A stretch of 25,000 nt of DNA from Stramonita haemastoma (GCA_030674155.1 CM060328.1:44795872-44820871), one strand, 5' to 3'; numbered from the stretch's first letter, positions 1-10,358 are shown. The notes: generated from the sequence alone by a model not told the origin. Made by a program: numbers and translations.

Positions 1-584
1 TTGTGTTGTTGTTGTGTTGTTGTTGTTGTTTTTTAAGTTTCTACCCTTTCATGTCAGCTTTACAACATGAAGAGTTGAAAAGAAACAAAAAAACAAAATC
101 CAACACAAATATTTGGTAGCAGGTTTTGACTTTTGCTTTCTTGTGAAAAGGCAATTCGATCACAGTTTTGTTGTTAACTGTCCGTTTCTTTCATTTTTGT
201 TATATGATTATTTTAACGTGAATGTATTCCTGTGTTTTTGCTTTTTGTACCTAGTTAGGCGTTTATTTATCTATCCAATTGTTTACCTTATTTATTGTTG
301 CTTCTAGATCATATGAAGATTGGGATCTATCAGAGATGGCCAGAGATTTAATGTATTTGTGACTTAGCAACCTAGGGTATGTCTTTGGTGTAGATATCAT
401 AGATAACTTTCATAGAACAGACCCTACTTAACATTCAGAAAAGTGTTACTCTTGCAAAGACCTATAAAGCTGATTAATAACCACCCCCCCAAAACAAAAA
501 AAAATCTAGTATGTGAAAACAAACTTAGGAACCCTAACAAAAATTTAAGGTCTTATTTTGCCTGTTCGATTGTATACACAAGCA

Positions 585-585
<1 letters not shown>
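1..585. other. AT-rich unique sequence, no gene recognised
   Basis: The first 36 bases are an imperfect TTG/TG repeat. The rest is AT-rich and has stops in every frame; the longest open stretch (113-307) codes for a hydrophobic, Phe/Leu/Val-rich peptide typical of T-rich non-coding DNA. I see no motif, splice-site pair or repeat match to another part of the window. Confidence 0.6.

Positions 586-642
<57 letters not shown>
586..642. repeat. (TG)n microsatellite
   Basis: An uninterrupted TG dinucleotide run of about 28 units. Its right edge runs directly into the (GTCAAA)3 tail of a minus-strand LINE 3' end, sharing the last GT. Confidence 0.97.
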
Positions 643-643
<1 letters not shown>

Positions 644-720
644 AAAGTCAAAGTCAAACTTTTATTTCCAGATGGTACATTGAGTAAGCATTCCAATTGC
701 TTTTTTTCATCAAGCCATCC
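641..720 (-). mobile_element. 3' end of a minus-strand non-LTR retrotransposon
   Basis: On the minus strand this reads as a compact LINE 3' terminus: a 5-bp stem hairpin at 702-686 (AAGCA, 7-nt loop, TGCTT), 18-19 nt of linker, AATAAA at 666-661, then three copies of the hexamer TTTGAC (658-641). The order hairpin, AATAAA and hexamer tail matches the 3' end of the LINE at 6199-6258, whose hexamer is TTCGAG. No coding sequence can be seen upstream on the minus strand, so this would be a severely 5'-truncated copy. The 5' limit (about 720-780) is not defined; A-rich sequence lies there. Family assignment is inference from structure only. Confidence 0.55.
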
Positions 721-874
721 ATCTAAAAATAAAAAATAAAAAATGATAATAATAAAAAAGGAGAAAAAAAGAGAGAATAATCATATTTGAACAAGGACAA
801 TCTTAAAGAAGATATGTGGTACAAATGAAAAGATTAAAAATGAACTTGAATAATATTCACACCAAAAGAAGAAA

Positions 875-1069
<195 letters not shown>

Positions 1070-1612
1070 AGGAAAATAATGCATGGTTCCTTAAAAATCA
1101 TTTTACACACACACATACAAACCTATATCAATTCCCTCCTCCAAAACAAGTACGGTGCATACAAAGAAAAACAATACATTACAAAGCAATGGATTCGAAG
1201 CAGAAAGGAAAGACAATCACATTAATTGCCTTCCTTTTTCTCAGTCCTTCACTCCCAAACACTTGTGTTTATAGATTTACACAAAACATGTCAGCATTCT
1301 AACAAATAAGTGCATTTAGGTACATAAAAAAAATCGCAACTAACTTGAGCACCAGCTCATCAATTGTATAATTAAAAAATCAATCAATATATTTTTTTTA
1401 ATTAATAAAAAAAAAGTATATATATATACATAAAATAATAAAAATAAAAAATATACATATATAACAAACAAACAAACAAAATAATTTAAAAAAAACAAAA
1501 AACAAAAACAAAAAAAAAACCCAAACAACAAAAAATTATCCCACAAAAGGCACATACAAGAAAAAAAAAAAGAAAAAAAAAAGCAACATTTCCTATAACT
1601 AAATATCTCATG

Positions 1613-1615
<3 letters not shown>
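1070..1615. other. A/T-rich low-complexity stretch
   Basis: Nothing gene-like is visible. From about 1325 to 1590 the plus strand is strongly A-rich, with short (TA)n, (AAAC)n and poly-A stretches. Apparent ORFs here encode Phe/Cys/Tyr-rich peptides on the opposite strand and are composition artefacts. Confidence 0.6.
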
Positions 1616-1671
<56 letters not shown>

Positions 1672-1680
1672 TGTGTGTGT

Positions 1681-1742
<62 letters not shown>

Positions 1743-1805
1743 GTGTGTGTGTGTGTGTGTGTGTGGTGTGTGTATGTAAGTGTGTGTGTGTGCGCGCGCG
1801 CGCGC
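1616..1805. repeat. (GT)n microsatellite ending in (CG)n
   Basis: A long GT array carries a few TCTG and AAGTG interruptions and ends in an alternating CG run at about 1791-1804. Alternating purine-pyrimidine tracts of this kind favour Z-DNA. Confidence 0.97.
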
Positions 1806-2279
1806 TCACGGTGGTGAATAAAGCACTGGCTGATATAGGTTTTGGTGAAGTGAAAAATCCATGAACCACTTCACTGTTAACAAACAGGTATTGCCGAGTA
1901 TCTGTTTGATCCGTTGGTGTGTATCCCTTTGAAAAAAAGAAGAAGAAAATAATGGTTCAGTGGGTGACGGGTGATGGTGGGGGGGGGGGGGGGGTCTATC
2001 GCGTTCACTGCCTTCTAGGAAAATATTCACGTCATTCAAAATGACGTTTGGAGTCCCGGTAAACTAGCAATATTGATATTTGCGATACAGATTAGATTTT
2101 TACAGTTCAAAGCTGATAGTGCGTAATAAATTTCGCTAGCTGCATCCTGCATTTGAATGTTGTGAGACCTGGCGTGATGTGCAGGAGCTGTGTGATTCCT
2201 GTCAGCAGACGTTGATGCAACGGATCTGTAATCAGCTGTGAAAGGATCGGACAGGAAACGCAATCAGCACGGTTACACT
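1806..2279. other. Unique sequence with a 16-base poly-G tract
   Basis: No gene recognised. It includes an uninterrupted run of 16 G at 1979-1994, within a G/T-rich context. The remainder (2040-2279) is of ordinary composition with stops in all frames. Confidence 0.6.
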
Positions 2280-2754
<475 letters not shown>

Positions 2755-5112
2755 ATTTTACTTGGTGACTTTAATATTGATTTACATAAACCCCACAACA
2801 AATGGAAAAGCATTTATGAATCATATAGTCTATCACAATTAATTAACACCTCAACAAGAAAAGTGTCATCTTCTGAAACATTGATTGATCACATTTATGC
2901 AACTAATCCATCTAATATAATAGAAACATCTGTACCTATATTTGGGCTCAGTGATCACTTTCCGATTTGTTTAACTTGGTCAAAAAAGGGTTCTAAAATT
3001 CCCATTTGTAGGCACAAATGCATTTCTTTCCGAAGTTACAAATCGTTTGATACAGACAAATTTCTGTTTGATTTATGTATGGCCAATTTTTCAAAAGTTT
3101 ATCAGTATAATGACCCTAGAGAGGCTCTTGATGTGTGGTACAAAACTTTTCTCTCTGTTTATAACAAGCATGCACCACTCAAAACAAAACGGGTCAAATT
3201 CAAAGAAAAGCCTCCATGGCTTTCTGATGAAATTAAAACAGCCATAGCTAAACGTGATTTCCTATTGAAAACAACAGGTAAGGATGACACCTTCAAAAAA
3301 CAACGGAACAAGGTAACAGTATTAAAAAGAGCAGCAAAAAAGAAATATTTCAGTGAGCTCATTTCATCAAAAAAGGATGTTAAATCACTTTGGAAAGCCA
3401 TAAACCAGTTATCTGGTAAATCTTTAATATCTATAGCCCCGTTATCAAACAACTTATCAGTTGAAGAAATGAATAAACATTTCTCTACTGTAGGAGAAAA
3501 AATTATTCCAGATGATTTTACTAATTGTAACAATTTACTTCTGTTGCAGGATTTTTGCAATTCCAAAAAATGTCAATCAAAGCTGAAATTTGGATTCATT
3601 GGTGTTCATGAGGTGTACAAGGAGCTGTGTTCATCAAAACAGTCAAAATCGCGGGGCTTGGATGACATTGACAGCAAAATTTTGAAAATTTCTGCACCCA
3701 TAATATCTGAACACATTGCTTATATTTATAACCTTTGTATAGAAAAATCAAGCTTTCCTCAAGCGTTTAAAGATGCTAAAGTGCTACCACTTTATAAATC
3801 TGGTGATCCAAATGAACCCTCAAACTATAGACCAATTTCAATCCTGTCAACGTTATCTAAGCCACTCGAAAAACATCTTAAACACCACCTCTTATCCCAT
3901 TTTACTAATTATAACTTGTTTCATGCAAATCAAAGTGGATTCAGAAAAGATCATTCATGCCATACTTTACTAACGAATCTTATAGAACAGTGGCATGAAA
4001 ACATCAATAATGATATGTTTACTGGGACCATATTTGTTGATTTTGCTAAGGCTTTCGATACAATTGATCATGCTCTCTTATTAAGAAAATTACACATGTA
4101 TGGTTTACACCCAGAATCAGTTGAACTTATATCCTCTTTCCTTATAAATAGAAGACAAGTAGTTTACCAGGACCGTCTCACATCCACTTTTATGCCAGTT
4201 ACCTATGGTGTTCCACAGGGATCTGTCCTAGGTCCCATTCTCTTTTCAATTTATGTAAATGACTTGCCTTTAAGTGTATCAAATAAGTGTGAATTGTTTG
4301 CTGATGACACCACAGTTCATAATAAAGCTAAAGATGCCAGTGTTGTATGTACTGAATTACAAAAAGATATTGATAACGTTATTAGATGGTCTGAAATAAA
4401 TCACATGGTTCTCCACCCTGAAAAGTCAAAATTTATGCTAGTTACAACAAGGCAAAAAAGACAAAATATAAAATCTCAACTACCAGATATTAAAGTATAT
4501 CACAAAAGTTTAGAAGAAGTGGATTCTCATAAATTGCTTGGTTTAAATATTGATAATCATCTGTCTTGGTCAAGTCATGCTTCTATTCTGTCTAAGAAGC
4601 TAGCCCAAAAAATTTTTCAGCTAAACAGAATAAAACATTTGCTAGATCAACATACTCGGAAGTTATTTTTTCATGCTTACATACAACCAGATATAGATTA
4701 TGCCTCTACCTGTTGGGACTTAGCTAGTAAAAATTGCCTTAAGGGACTAGAGAGTTTATATAGACGTTCATTAAAAATTGTACTCCTTAAATCAACATCT
4801 TTGGAAGATGCAGATTACAAAGAACTTAACATTTTTTCTTTCAAATTACGATGTCGCTTTAACAAAGGTGTTTTTATGTACAAAATTATAAATAATCTTG
4901 CTCCAGAATATCTTTCTGAAAGATTTTTGATGAGAAATATTCGGGGCAAGAGTACTTTTTGTATCCCCCGTCCAAGAACGGATCTTTTCAAGACATCCCT
5001 CATCTATTCAGGTAGCAAAGAATGGGATGAAATTCCAGATAAAATAAAACAGAAATCTAGTCTGTCTTCATTCAAAAAAGCTTATCATAAATATTTATTT
5101 GAAATGTTCTGA
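2755..5112 (+). CDS. LINE ORF2 (partial): endonuclease C-terminus plus reverse transcriptase
   Basis: The frame is open from the CT array to the TGA at 5110-5112. A Met codon at 2863 gives 749 residues, but it is not the native start. The 36 codons before it encode the apurinic-endonuclease motif GDFN (2764-2775), and LIDHIY and SDHFP follow at residues 7-12 and 30-34 counted from that Met. A linker with PWLSDEI (about 118-124) leads to the reverse transcriptase: RGLDDID (264-270), YKSGDPNEPSNYRPIS (311-326), motif A FVDFAKAFDTIDH with catalytic Asp393, motif B GVPQGSVLGPILF (449-461), motif C FADD with Asp481 and Asp482, LGLNIDNHLSW (559-569), and the conserved C-terminal region through WDEIP (721-725). 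The protein nicks target DNA and copies the element RNA from the nick (target-primed reverse transcription). All RT catalytic residues are present and I see no frameshift or stop, so the copy is young or selected. About 140-150 N-terminal endonuclease residues, including its other catalytic positions, are absent, so it is not expected to be autonomous. Confidence 0.95.
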   Translation: MLLGDFNIDLHKPHNKWKSIYESYSLSQLINTSTRKVSSSETLIDHIYATNPSNIIETSVPIFGLSDHFPICLTWSKKGSKIPICRHKCISFRSYKSFDTDKFLFDLCMANFSKVYQYNDPREALDVWYKTFLSVYNKHAPLKTKRVKFKEKPPWLSDEIKTAIAKRDFLLKTTGKDDTFKKQRNKVTVLKRAAKKKYFSELISSKKDVKSLWKAINQLSGKSLISIAPLSNNLSVEEMNKHFSTVGEKIIPDDFTNCNNLLLLQDFCNSKKCQSKLKFGFIGVHEVYKELCSSKQSKSRGLDDIDSKILKISAPIISEHIAYIYNLCIEKSSFPQAFKDAKVLPLYKSGDPNEPSNYRPISILSTLSKPLEKHLKHHLLSHFTNYNLFHANQSGFRKDHSCHTLLTNLIEQWHENINNDMFTGTIFVDFAKAFDTIDHALLLRKLHMYGLHPESVELISSFLINRRQVVYQDRLTSTFMPVTYGVPQGSVLGPILFSIYVNDLPLSVSNKCELFADDTTVHNKAKDASVVCTELQKDIDNVIRWSEINHMVLHPEKSKFMLVTTRQKRQNIKSQLPDIKVYHKSLEEVDSHKLLGLNIDNHLSWSSHASILSKKLAQKIFQLNRIKHLLDQHTRKLFFHAYIQPDIDYASTCWDLASKNCLKGLESLYRRSLKIVLLKSTSLEDADYKELNIFSFKLRCRFNKGVFMYKIINNLAPEYLSERFLMRNIRGKSTFCIPRPRTDLFKTSLIYSGSKEWDEIPDKIKQKSSLSSFKKAYHKYLFEMF

Positions 5113-5225
5113 ATGAAATATGATCTTGTCTTTCGTAAAGACCAAAGCATATATTTATATACTTATTTTGTTCATTGCCGGTTGTATTTCCAACTGTCTG
5201 GCCTTTATTGTGCTTTGTTTGTGTC

Positions 5226-5228
<3 letters not shown>

Positions 5229-5284
<56 letters not shown>

Positions 5285-5301
5285 TGTGTCTGTGTGTCTG
5301 T

Positions 5302-5358
<57 letters not shown>
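5229..5358. repeat. (TG)n microsatellite inside LINE 3' UTR
   Basis: A TG run of 130 bp with TCTG interruptions near 5282-5310. It lies about 115 bp after the LINE stop codon. Confidence 0.97.
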
Positions 5359-5359
<1 letters not shown>

Positions 5360-5504
5360 CATTTTGATTTTTTGTACTTCCACTTCTTGCTATTATATCA
5401 TTGAAGGGTTGCATTGTGTTATGTATGTAGAATTATTGTATTGCATAGATAAGGTCTTGGATTTTTTTGTTGTTGTTGTTTATTCATTTGTATATTCATG
5501 TTAT

Positions 5505-5580
5505 TGTATGTGTGCGTGTGCGTGTGTGTGTGTGTGCGTGTGCGTGTGTGTGTGTGCGTGTGCGCGCGTGTATGTGTGTG
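5505..5580. repeat. (GTGC/GT)n variant microsatellite
   Basis: Alternating GT with frequent GC steps and one short CGCG stretch. It is an imperfect purine-pyrimidine repeat inside the LINE 3' UTR. Confidence 0.93.
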
Positions 5581-5752
5581 CATTGAAATTTTAATTATCT
5601 TGAACTATTTTTTCCTTAATGCTATTAAATGGTGTACAGGGTGAGTGTTGTTCTGTTTGAGTAAAATTATTTGAATTTGTGATTAGAATGTCGTCTTGGA
5701 TGGTATGTTTATTCCTATAGGCAGTCATATAAATTGTATTATTTTATGAGTG

Positions 5753-5756
<4 letters not shown>

Positions 5757-5830
<74 letters not shown>
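5757..5830. repeat. (GA)n microsatellite inside LINE 3' UTR
   Basis: An uninterrupted GA run of about 36 units lying between two related LINE 3' UTR segments. Confidence 0.97.
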
Positions 5831-5834
<4 letters not shown>

Positions 5835-6198
5835 TCTGATTGTTTTGAACTTAGTTTCTCGCTTTTGTGTCATTGAAATAGTGTAGGGATGTGTTTTGTC
5901 TTGTTAGCGTAGAATAATTTGAATTTGTAATTTAGAGTGTGAAGTTGGATAAGACTAATACTAAGGGTTGTGACTTGGAATAGTGTATATTGAGATTTTG
6001 CTTGTGCCTGTAATTGTGAGTGTAGTTGGATAGTTGGTTACATAAATAACTAAGTAATTAAGCTTATCATTTGCTTTACTATATCTGTATGTTATATAAT
6101 TCTTATGATTGTTTGCCAATGGGTTTTGTTGTTGGTGGGTTTTTGGGGGTATTTTGTTTGTTTGTTTTTTTGTTTTTTTATGAGGACCTGGTGTAAAG

Positions 6199-6257
6199 AA
6201 GCCTCTGGCTTATCCATATTTCCTCAATAAAACATTCGAGTTCGAGTTCGAGTTCGA

Positions 6258-6260
<3 letters not shown>
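6199..6260 (+). promoter_or_regulatory. LINE 3' terminus: hairpin, AATAAA, (TTCGAG)4 tail
   Basis: A perfect 5-bp stem with a 3-nt loop (AAGCC, TCT, GGCTT; 6199-6211) precedes AATAAA (6226-6231) and four tandem TTCGAG units plus TTC. In stringent LINEs such as the eel UnaL2 element, the reverse transcriptase recognises a 3' stem-loop and the terminal short repeats serve as template for initiation. That role is inferred here from position and form. Confidence 0.65.

Positions 6261-6314
<54 letters not shown>
6260..6314. repeat. (CT)n microsatellite adjoining the LINE tail
   Basis: A CT run starts within the last TTC of the LINE tail, with one CC break near 6296. It has the same strand orientation as the CT tract at 2280-2753 on the other side of the LINE. 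Confidence 0.96.
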
Positions 6315-6653
6315 AAGTGTGTGTGTGTTTGTTTGTTTGTGCCTGCGGGTGTGTGTGTGTATGTGCACGCGCACGAATGGACATGCATCCTCACCTTTCA
6401 TGCAAGTGCGTGTATGTTTGTGTTCTGAGGGGGTCAAAACGAATAATAAAAAAGAGGAAAAAGTGAACAGAAGACACAGACACAGACATAGTCAATAAAA
6501 AAAAAACAGACTTGTCTCACAAGTGCTGGGAGGTAAAAGGTTTCAAGTCAACATCAATGGTTTTTAAGTGCATCAGAAGCCCTGCAAATTGGTTTTGATT
6601 AAAGCTGTGCTCTTGTCCGACATTGCATTGCAGCCTGCTTCCTGGTTTGAGTT
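6315..6653. other. Unique sequence, no gene recognised
   Basis: A GT/GC-rich start (to about 6420) is followed by A-rich and mixed sequence. No ORF, repeat family or RNA motif is recognised. Confidence 0.55.
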
Positions 6654-6696
6654 ACACACACACACACACACACACAACACACACACACACACACAC

Positions 6697-6765
<69 letters not shown>

Positions 6766-7066
6766 CACACACACACACACACAACACACACACAACACAC
6801 ACACATAGATCACACACCTACACACACAAACTCACACTCACACATACAACAACACACAACACACAACACACTAACCATCACACACCCACACAACACAACA
6901 CACACAACAAACACACATACACATAACACAGTACACACCCACACTACCAACACACAACACACACATACACACACATAACAACACACACACACACACACAC
7001 ACTACACACACAAACACACAACACACACACACACACACACAACACACACACCACAACACAACACAC
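6654..7066. repeat. (AC)n array with many AACAC variants
   Basis: About 410 bp made almost only of A and C. Pure (AC)n occupies the first 150 bp, then degenerate AACAC, TACAC and CCACAC variants continue to the inverted repeat starting at 7071. The opposite-strand ORFs here encode Cys-Val repeats and are artefacts. Confidence 0.96.
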
Positions 7067-7070
7067 ATAT

Positions 7071-7119
7071 GTGACGTTCCATTACGAAATGAGTCGGATG
7101 TCATCTCCAGCCTTTTTCC
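7071..7119 (+). repeat. Left arm of a 49-bp imperfect inverted repeat
   Basis: It begins GTGACGTTCCA and matches the reverse complement of 10234-10282 at about 39 of 49 positions by hand alignment without gaps. Both arms are flanked on the outside by ATAT. They may be terminal inverted repeats of one 3.2 kb DNA transposon, or two oppositely oriented copies of a dispersed repeat end. Confidence 0.6.
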
Positions 7120-7339
7120 GCTAGAGCCCAAAGTATGTAGTAGGGGTGTCAGGTACCGATTTGGAGATTTTGTATAAAACTGATAATATAAACATTTCTG
7201 CACCGGAAAACATCAATAAAATAATGATATTTAATTTTCTTTCTTATCAAAATCGCATTTTAAAACACCTTCCACTGCAGAAGATCGACAGTTTTGATGA
7301 AAAAAATCCTGAAGATACGACTTTTGCGCAACCTGTATC

Positions 7340-7660
7340 CCCTCGAGATATAAAGTAGACCCGCCGAGTGACACACCATTTGAAAGCTCTGGGTCTCCGC
7401 CTTCAATCTGTGTGAACTATTTCTAGCGTGAGTGAAAACTTTAGCCAATGAAAACGTTAAAAATAGGGAAGGAATCGTAAACAAAACATCGCTAAGGAAG
7501 GATTTCCTTCTTCTCATTGGCCCGAGAGAGCATGTGACCTCGCTCAGCCAGTCTGCAGGGTCTGCAAAACAAGATGGCGTCGCTCGCTTCGAAAGTCCAG
7601 TCGAAAGCGATACCTCTAAATTCTACTCGTTCTGGCGATATTATTGAGGGATAGAACTCA
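7340..7660 (+). promoter_or_regulatory. CpG-rich promoter-like segment
   Basis: This segment differs from its AT-rich surroundings. CCAAT lies at 7445-7449, an inverted CCAAT (ATTGG) at 7516-7520, an E-box-like CATGTGAC at 7531-7538, and AAGATGGCG at 7571-7579, which fits both a YY1 site and a strong start context. CpGs cluster at 7576-7640 and again at 7720-7790. YY1 sites overlapping start codons are known at promoters of many animal genes and of some transposons. No transcript evidence is available from sequence, so promoter function is inference. Confidence 0.35.
7574..7654 (+). CDS. Possible short ORF or decayed first exon (26 codons)
   Basis: The start codon has a good context (A at -3, G at +4). 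The peptide starts MASLASKVQ and stops at 7652-7654. A 47-codon, Ser/Asp/Glu-rich frame follows at 7702-7845, and acidic reading (DEDNYSEL) continues one frame over from 7841. Together these could be the decayed, frameshifted N-terminus of a transposase or host exon. No family was recognised and no catalytic motif is visible. Chance ORFs of this size are common, so this is weak. Confidence 0.2.
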   Translation: MASLASKVQSKAIPLNSTRSGDIIEG

Positions 7661-8065
7661 GAAAAGCTTTAGTAATGAAGTGAGGACTTTATTACAACCT
7701 AATGAAGTGCTATTATGAAAACGTAAGTGGAAACGATGTCGCCGATATCGCTGAGGTGACTGAATCGAACTCGGCAATGAATCGCTCGCTTTTTCATCAA
7801 GAACAGAAAAACAAAAGTGCTTCTGATTCAAGCGATGCACGATGAAGATAATTACAGTGAACTATATTTTGTCAGTATGCTTTATCTCAACATCATCGAG
7901 TTAGTTAAACTGAACACCAATTTCTCAGAGAGCGAAAAGGTTCAGCCTTTTGACAAGTGCCATGCTAAAAATAGGCTGAAAAACAAAAACTTGTGTCAGA
8001 TAGGCTAGTAGGCCTATTGTGTATAGAAAAATGCACTAGGCTACAGATGAGAAATCATGCTTAAA

Positions 8066-8067
<2 letters not shown>

Positions 8068-8136
<69 letters not shown>

Positions 8137-8155
8137 TTCATGTGTGTGTGTGTGA

Positions 8156-8210
<55 letters not shown>

Positions 8211-8236
8211 TTCATGTGGGTGTGGGTGTGTAATTT

Positions 8237-8298
<62 letters not shown>

Positions 8299-8345
8299 TT
8301 CCTGTGTGTGTGTGTGCAAATGCTGAGTTTCATGTATGTTGGGGG

Positions 8346-8388
<43 letters not shown>

Positions 8389-8412
8389 TGTGTGTGTTTG
8401 TGTGTGTGTGAG
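8068..8412. repeat. (TG)n array punctuated by TAATTTCATG boxes
   Basis: TG runs are separated by a repeated 10-mer TAATTTCATG at 8133-8142, 8207-8216 and 8231-8240, and TAATTTCCTG at 8295-8304. The spacing is irregular. It looks like a minisatellite built by duplication of a TG block plus the 10-mer. Confidence 0.93.
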
Positions 8413-8611
8413 TGGGTGGGTATGAAAAATGTCATGTGTTGAAACTATGTTGCTGTTTGATGATTTTATTTTAATCTTAAGCAGAACTCTGGCTTCAGTT
8501 TTTCAATTTAAAAAATCTTGATTTTTAAAAATTTGATTCTGGGGAAAAAATCAAGAAAAGATAGTAGTGAGGAAGGGGATCAGAGTCAAGAGTACAGGAT
8601 GCAGTTTGTGT

Positions 8612-8617
<6 letters not shown>

Positions 8618-8700
<83 letters not shown>

Positions 8701-8706
8701 GTGTGG
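8618..8706. repeat. (TG)n microsatellite
   Basis: Two TG runs are separated by a TAGGGG interruption near 8658-8664; a second TAGG marks the right end. Confidence 0.96.
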
Positions 8707-9141
8707 TAGGTGTGAAGTCAAATCAAAATACTATTCACTGCCCAAATATCAAATTTTATCATTCTTGTTCATCTCACTCTCACAAGAAAAGAAAATTGTA
8801 CACAAAACTGCTTCATAAAGTTTGACTATTATAAATCATTTCAAAATAAGACAGTAAAATATGAAAACAAGAACTACAAGTGCATCAGTTAACTGTGAGA
8901 CCAGAAATATGGACAACTTACCTGGAAATAACAAAAAAATCCAACCAAAACAAACTAAACATGAAATTAATGGAGAACATATACATATACATACATATAC
9001 ATGCATACTTATTAGGGAAAGAGACACATGAATCAGGGATAGTGGATGAGAGATGATGAAAATATTTAGTAACACATGATATAACAGCTGATAAATGTTT
9101 AATTCTAGAAGAATGAAAACTAGTTTACACTTGCTTCACTC
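8707..9141. other. AT-rich unique sequence
   Basis: No ORF, RNA or repeat family is recognised. A short (TACATA)-like stretch occurs at about 8982-9002. Confidence 0.5.
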
Positions 9142-9148
9142 TGTGTGT

Positions 9149-9237
<89 letters not shown>
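9142..9237. repeat. (TG)n microsatellite
   Basis: A nearly pure TG run of about 95 bp with one TCTG break at about 9152. Confidence 0.97.
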
Positions 9238-10233
9238 TCACTATAGTATGTGCACATTATGGCTTTATAAGTTTTATGTGTAGGTAAGTGTTGTTCAAAG
9301 CTGTGGCTAAAGAAATTACAGTATAAGAATAATGAGTTTTCAGAGTCTAATTTTGGCAAGGGGAAGAGACTGGGGTTTTGTGCATGTTCACATTATCATA
9401 AAACTTTGGATTAATTTTCAATGTCTACAGTATTGCCTCATTTACTGTGCAAATTCTCTAGTAAGTATTCCCCTGAAACCTTGCATGTAGATGCAAAAAT
9501 GACTTCTGAGATAAATGCTATTATTCAAAATTTTTTGGTCCATCAAAGTTTTAATTTTAAGCATAGTTAAATTTGGTAATGTAATTTTGTTGATTTTAAG
9601 TAAAATCCAGATTGGTAATGTATACACCTAAGTGAATTTACATATCCTAATTTCTGTCCATGGTACCTTTCTATTCACATGTGTTGCCTTTGTAATGATA
9701 TTAGTTTCAACATTCCATACATTAGCTAATTGACCATGAGGAGATTACCTGTTTTTCACAAAATATAATTTTTTTTTTTAAATCAAAAATATTTTCCCTT
9801 GATATTCACTGTTGAAACTTAATATTCTAGCTTTAAATAATGATTTCTCTTTCTGTGTAAAATATTACTGCAAAATATTTTGTAGAACCTGAGATACAAT
9901 AATCAGCCAAAATGAGCTCCGAGGCCAGGGGTAGTCGCCCATTAAAATAGGTCTAATATTTGAGAAAATTCATATATGACCACAAAACTTTGTAGATATG
10001 TATTTCTTTGTGTACTCAATCAGCATGTAGAGTTTCATAAAGATTAAACATTGGTTGCTAAGGAAAATTTAACATTGAAATTGTGATTCAGTTTTTCTTA
10101 ATTTTCTCAAAATGGCCGCTTTCGGGTAAACCCTCTTCTAAACCAGCTATCTCAAAAACTAATCATCCGATTTTGATGGGGTTTTCACCAGTAGAAAGAG
10201 CATTCAAATTACATCTAGAATCATATAAAATAT
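9238..10233. other. Interior of putative 3.2 kb element, right part
   Basis: AT-rich with stops in all frames. I see no gene. The stretch 9895-10200 has a mixed composition unlike the AT-rich part before it and may be part of a dispersed repeat, but I cannot name the family. Confidence 0.4.
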
Positions 10234-10282
10234 GCAAAAAGCCGGATTATGACATCAGACTCCTTTTGTGCTGGAACGTCAC
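10234..10282 (-). repeat. Right arm of the 49-bp imperfect inverted repeat
   Basis: On the minus strand it begins GTGACGTTCCA and aligns with 7071-7119 at about 80 percent identity. It is followed by ATATATAT and then by a SINE 3' fragment. Confidence 0.6.
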
Positions 10283-10292
10283 ATATATATTG

Positions 10293-10358
10293 CTGGGCAC
10301 TGGATGTAACTAAGCACATGAGCGCTTATTCCATCATCTGTGATATAAAAGAATAAAA
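10293..10358 (+). mobile_element. 3' fragment of the window's SINE family
   Basis: The stretch with CTGG(G)NACTGGAT, then CATGAGYGCTTATT, then ATAAAA-rich sequence matches the 3' end of the SINE copy at 18946-19011. The 5' part is absent and the inverted-repeat arm adjoins its left edge. A GATATAAAAGAATA direct repeat occurs at 10341 and 10374. Confidence 0.55.

Larger units (their letters stand above)
5113..6234 (+). other. LINE 3' untranslated region with diverged internal duplications
   Basis: Between the ORF stop and the AATAAA/hexamer tail lies about 1.1 kb of T/G-rich sequence. Related segments recur at about 5641-5703 and 5887-5950 (shared core TTTGAATTTGT followed by an TTGGAT element), with weaker relatives near 5396-5461 and 5966-6030. 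Microsatellites lie between the segments. The region was assigned to the LINE because the canonical 3' tail lies at its far end. A nested insertion or a second LINE 3' end cannot be excluded without family alignment. Confidence 0.6.
7120..8067 (+). other. Interior of putative 3.2 kb element, left part
   Basis: Unique-looking sequence that includes the promoter-like segment and short ORFs described separately. It contains no further tandem repeats. No transposase domain (DDE/D motifs) could be recognised in any frame. Confidence 0.4.

Noticed and set aside
2863..2865. ATG at 2863 as the native start of the LINE protein
   Set aside because: Endonuclease motif GDFN is encoded in the same frame upstream, so the Met lies inside the domain of a 5'-truncated gene.
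3159..3566. 135-codon minus-strand ORF inside the LINE
   Set aside because: It is the antisense shadow of the LINE coding frame and has no independent features.
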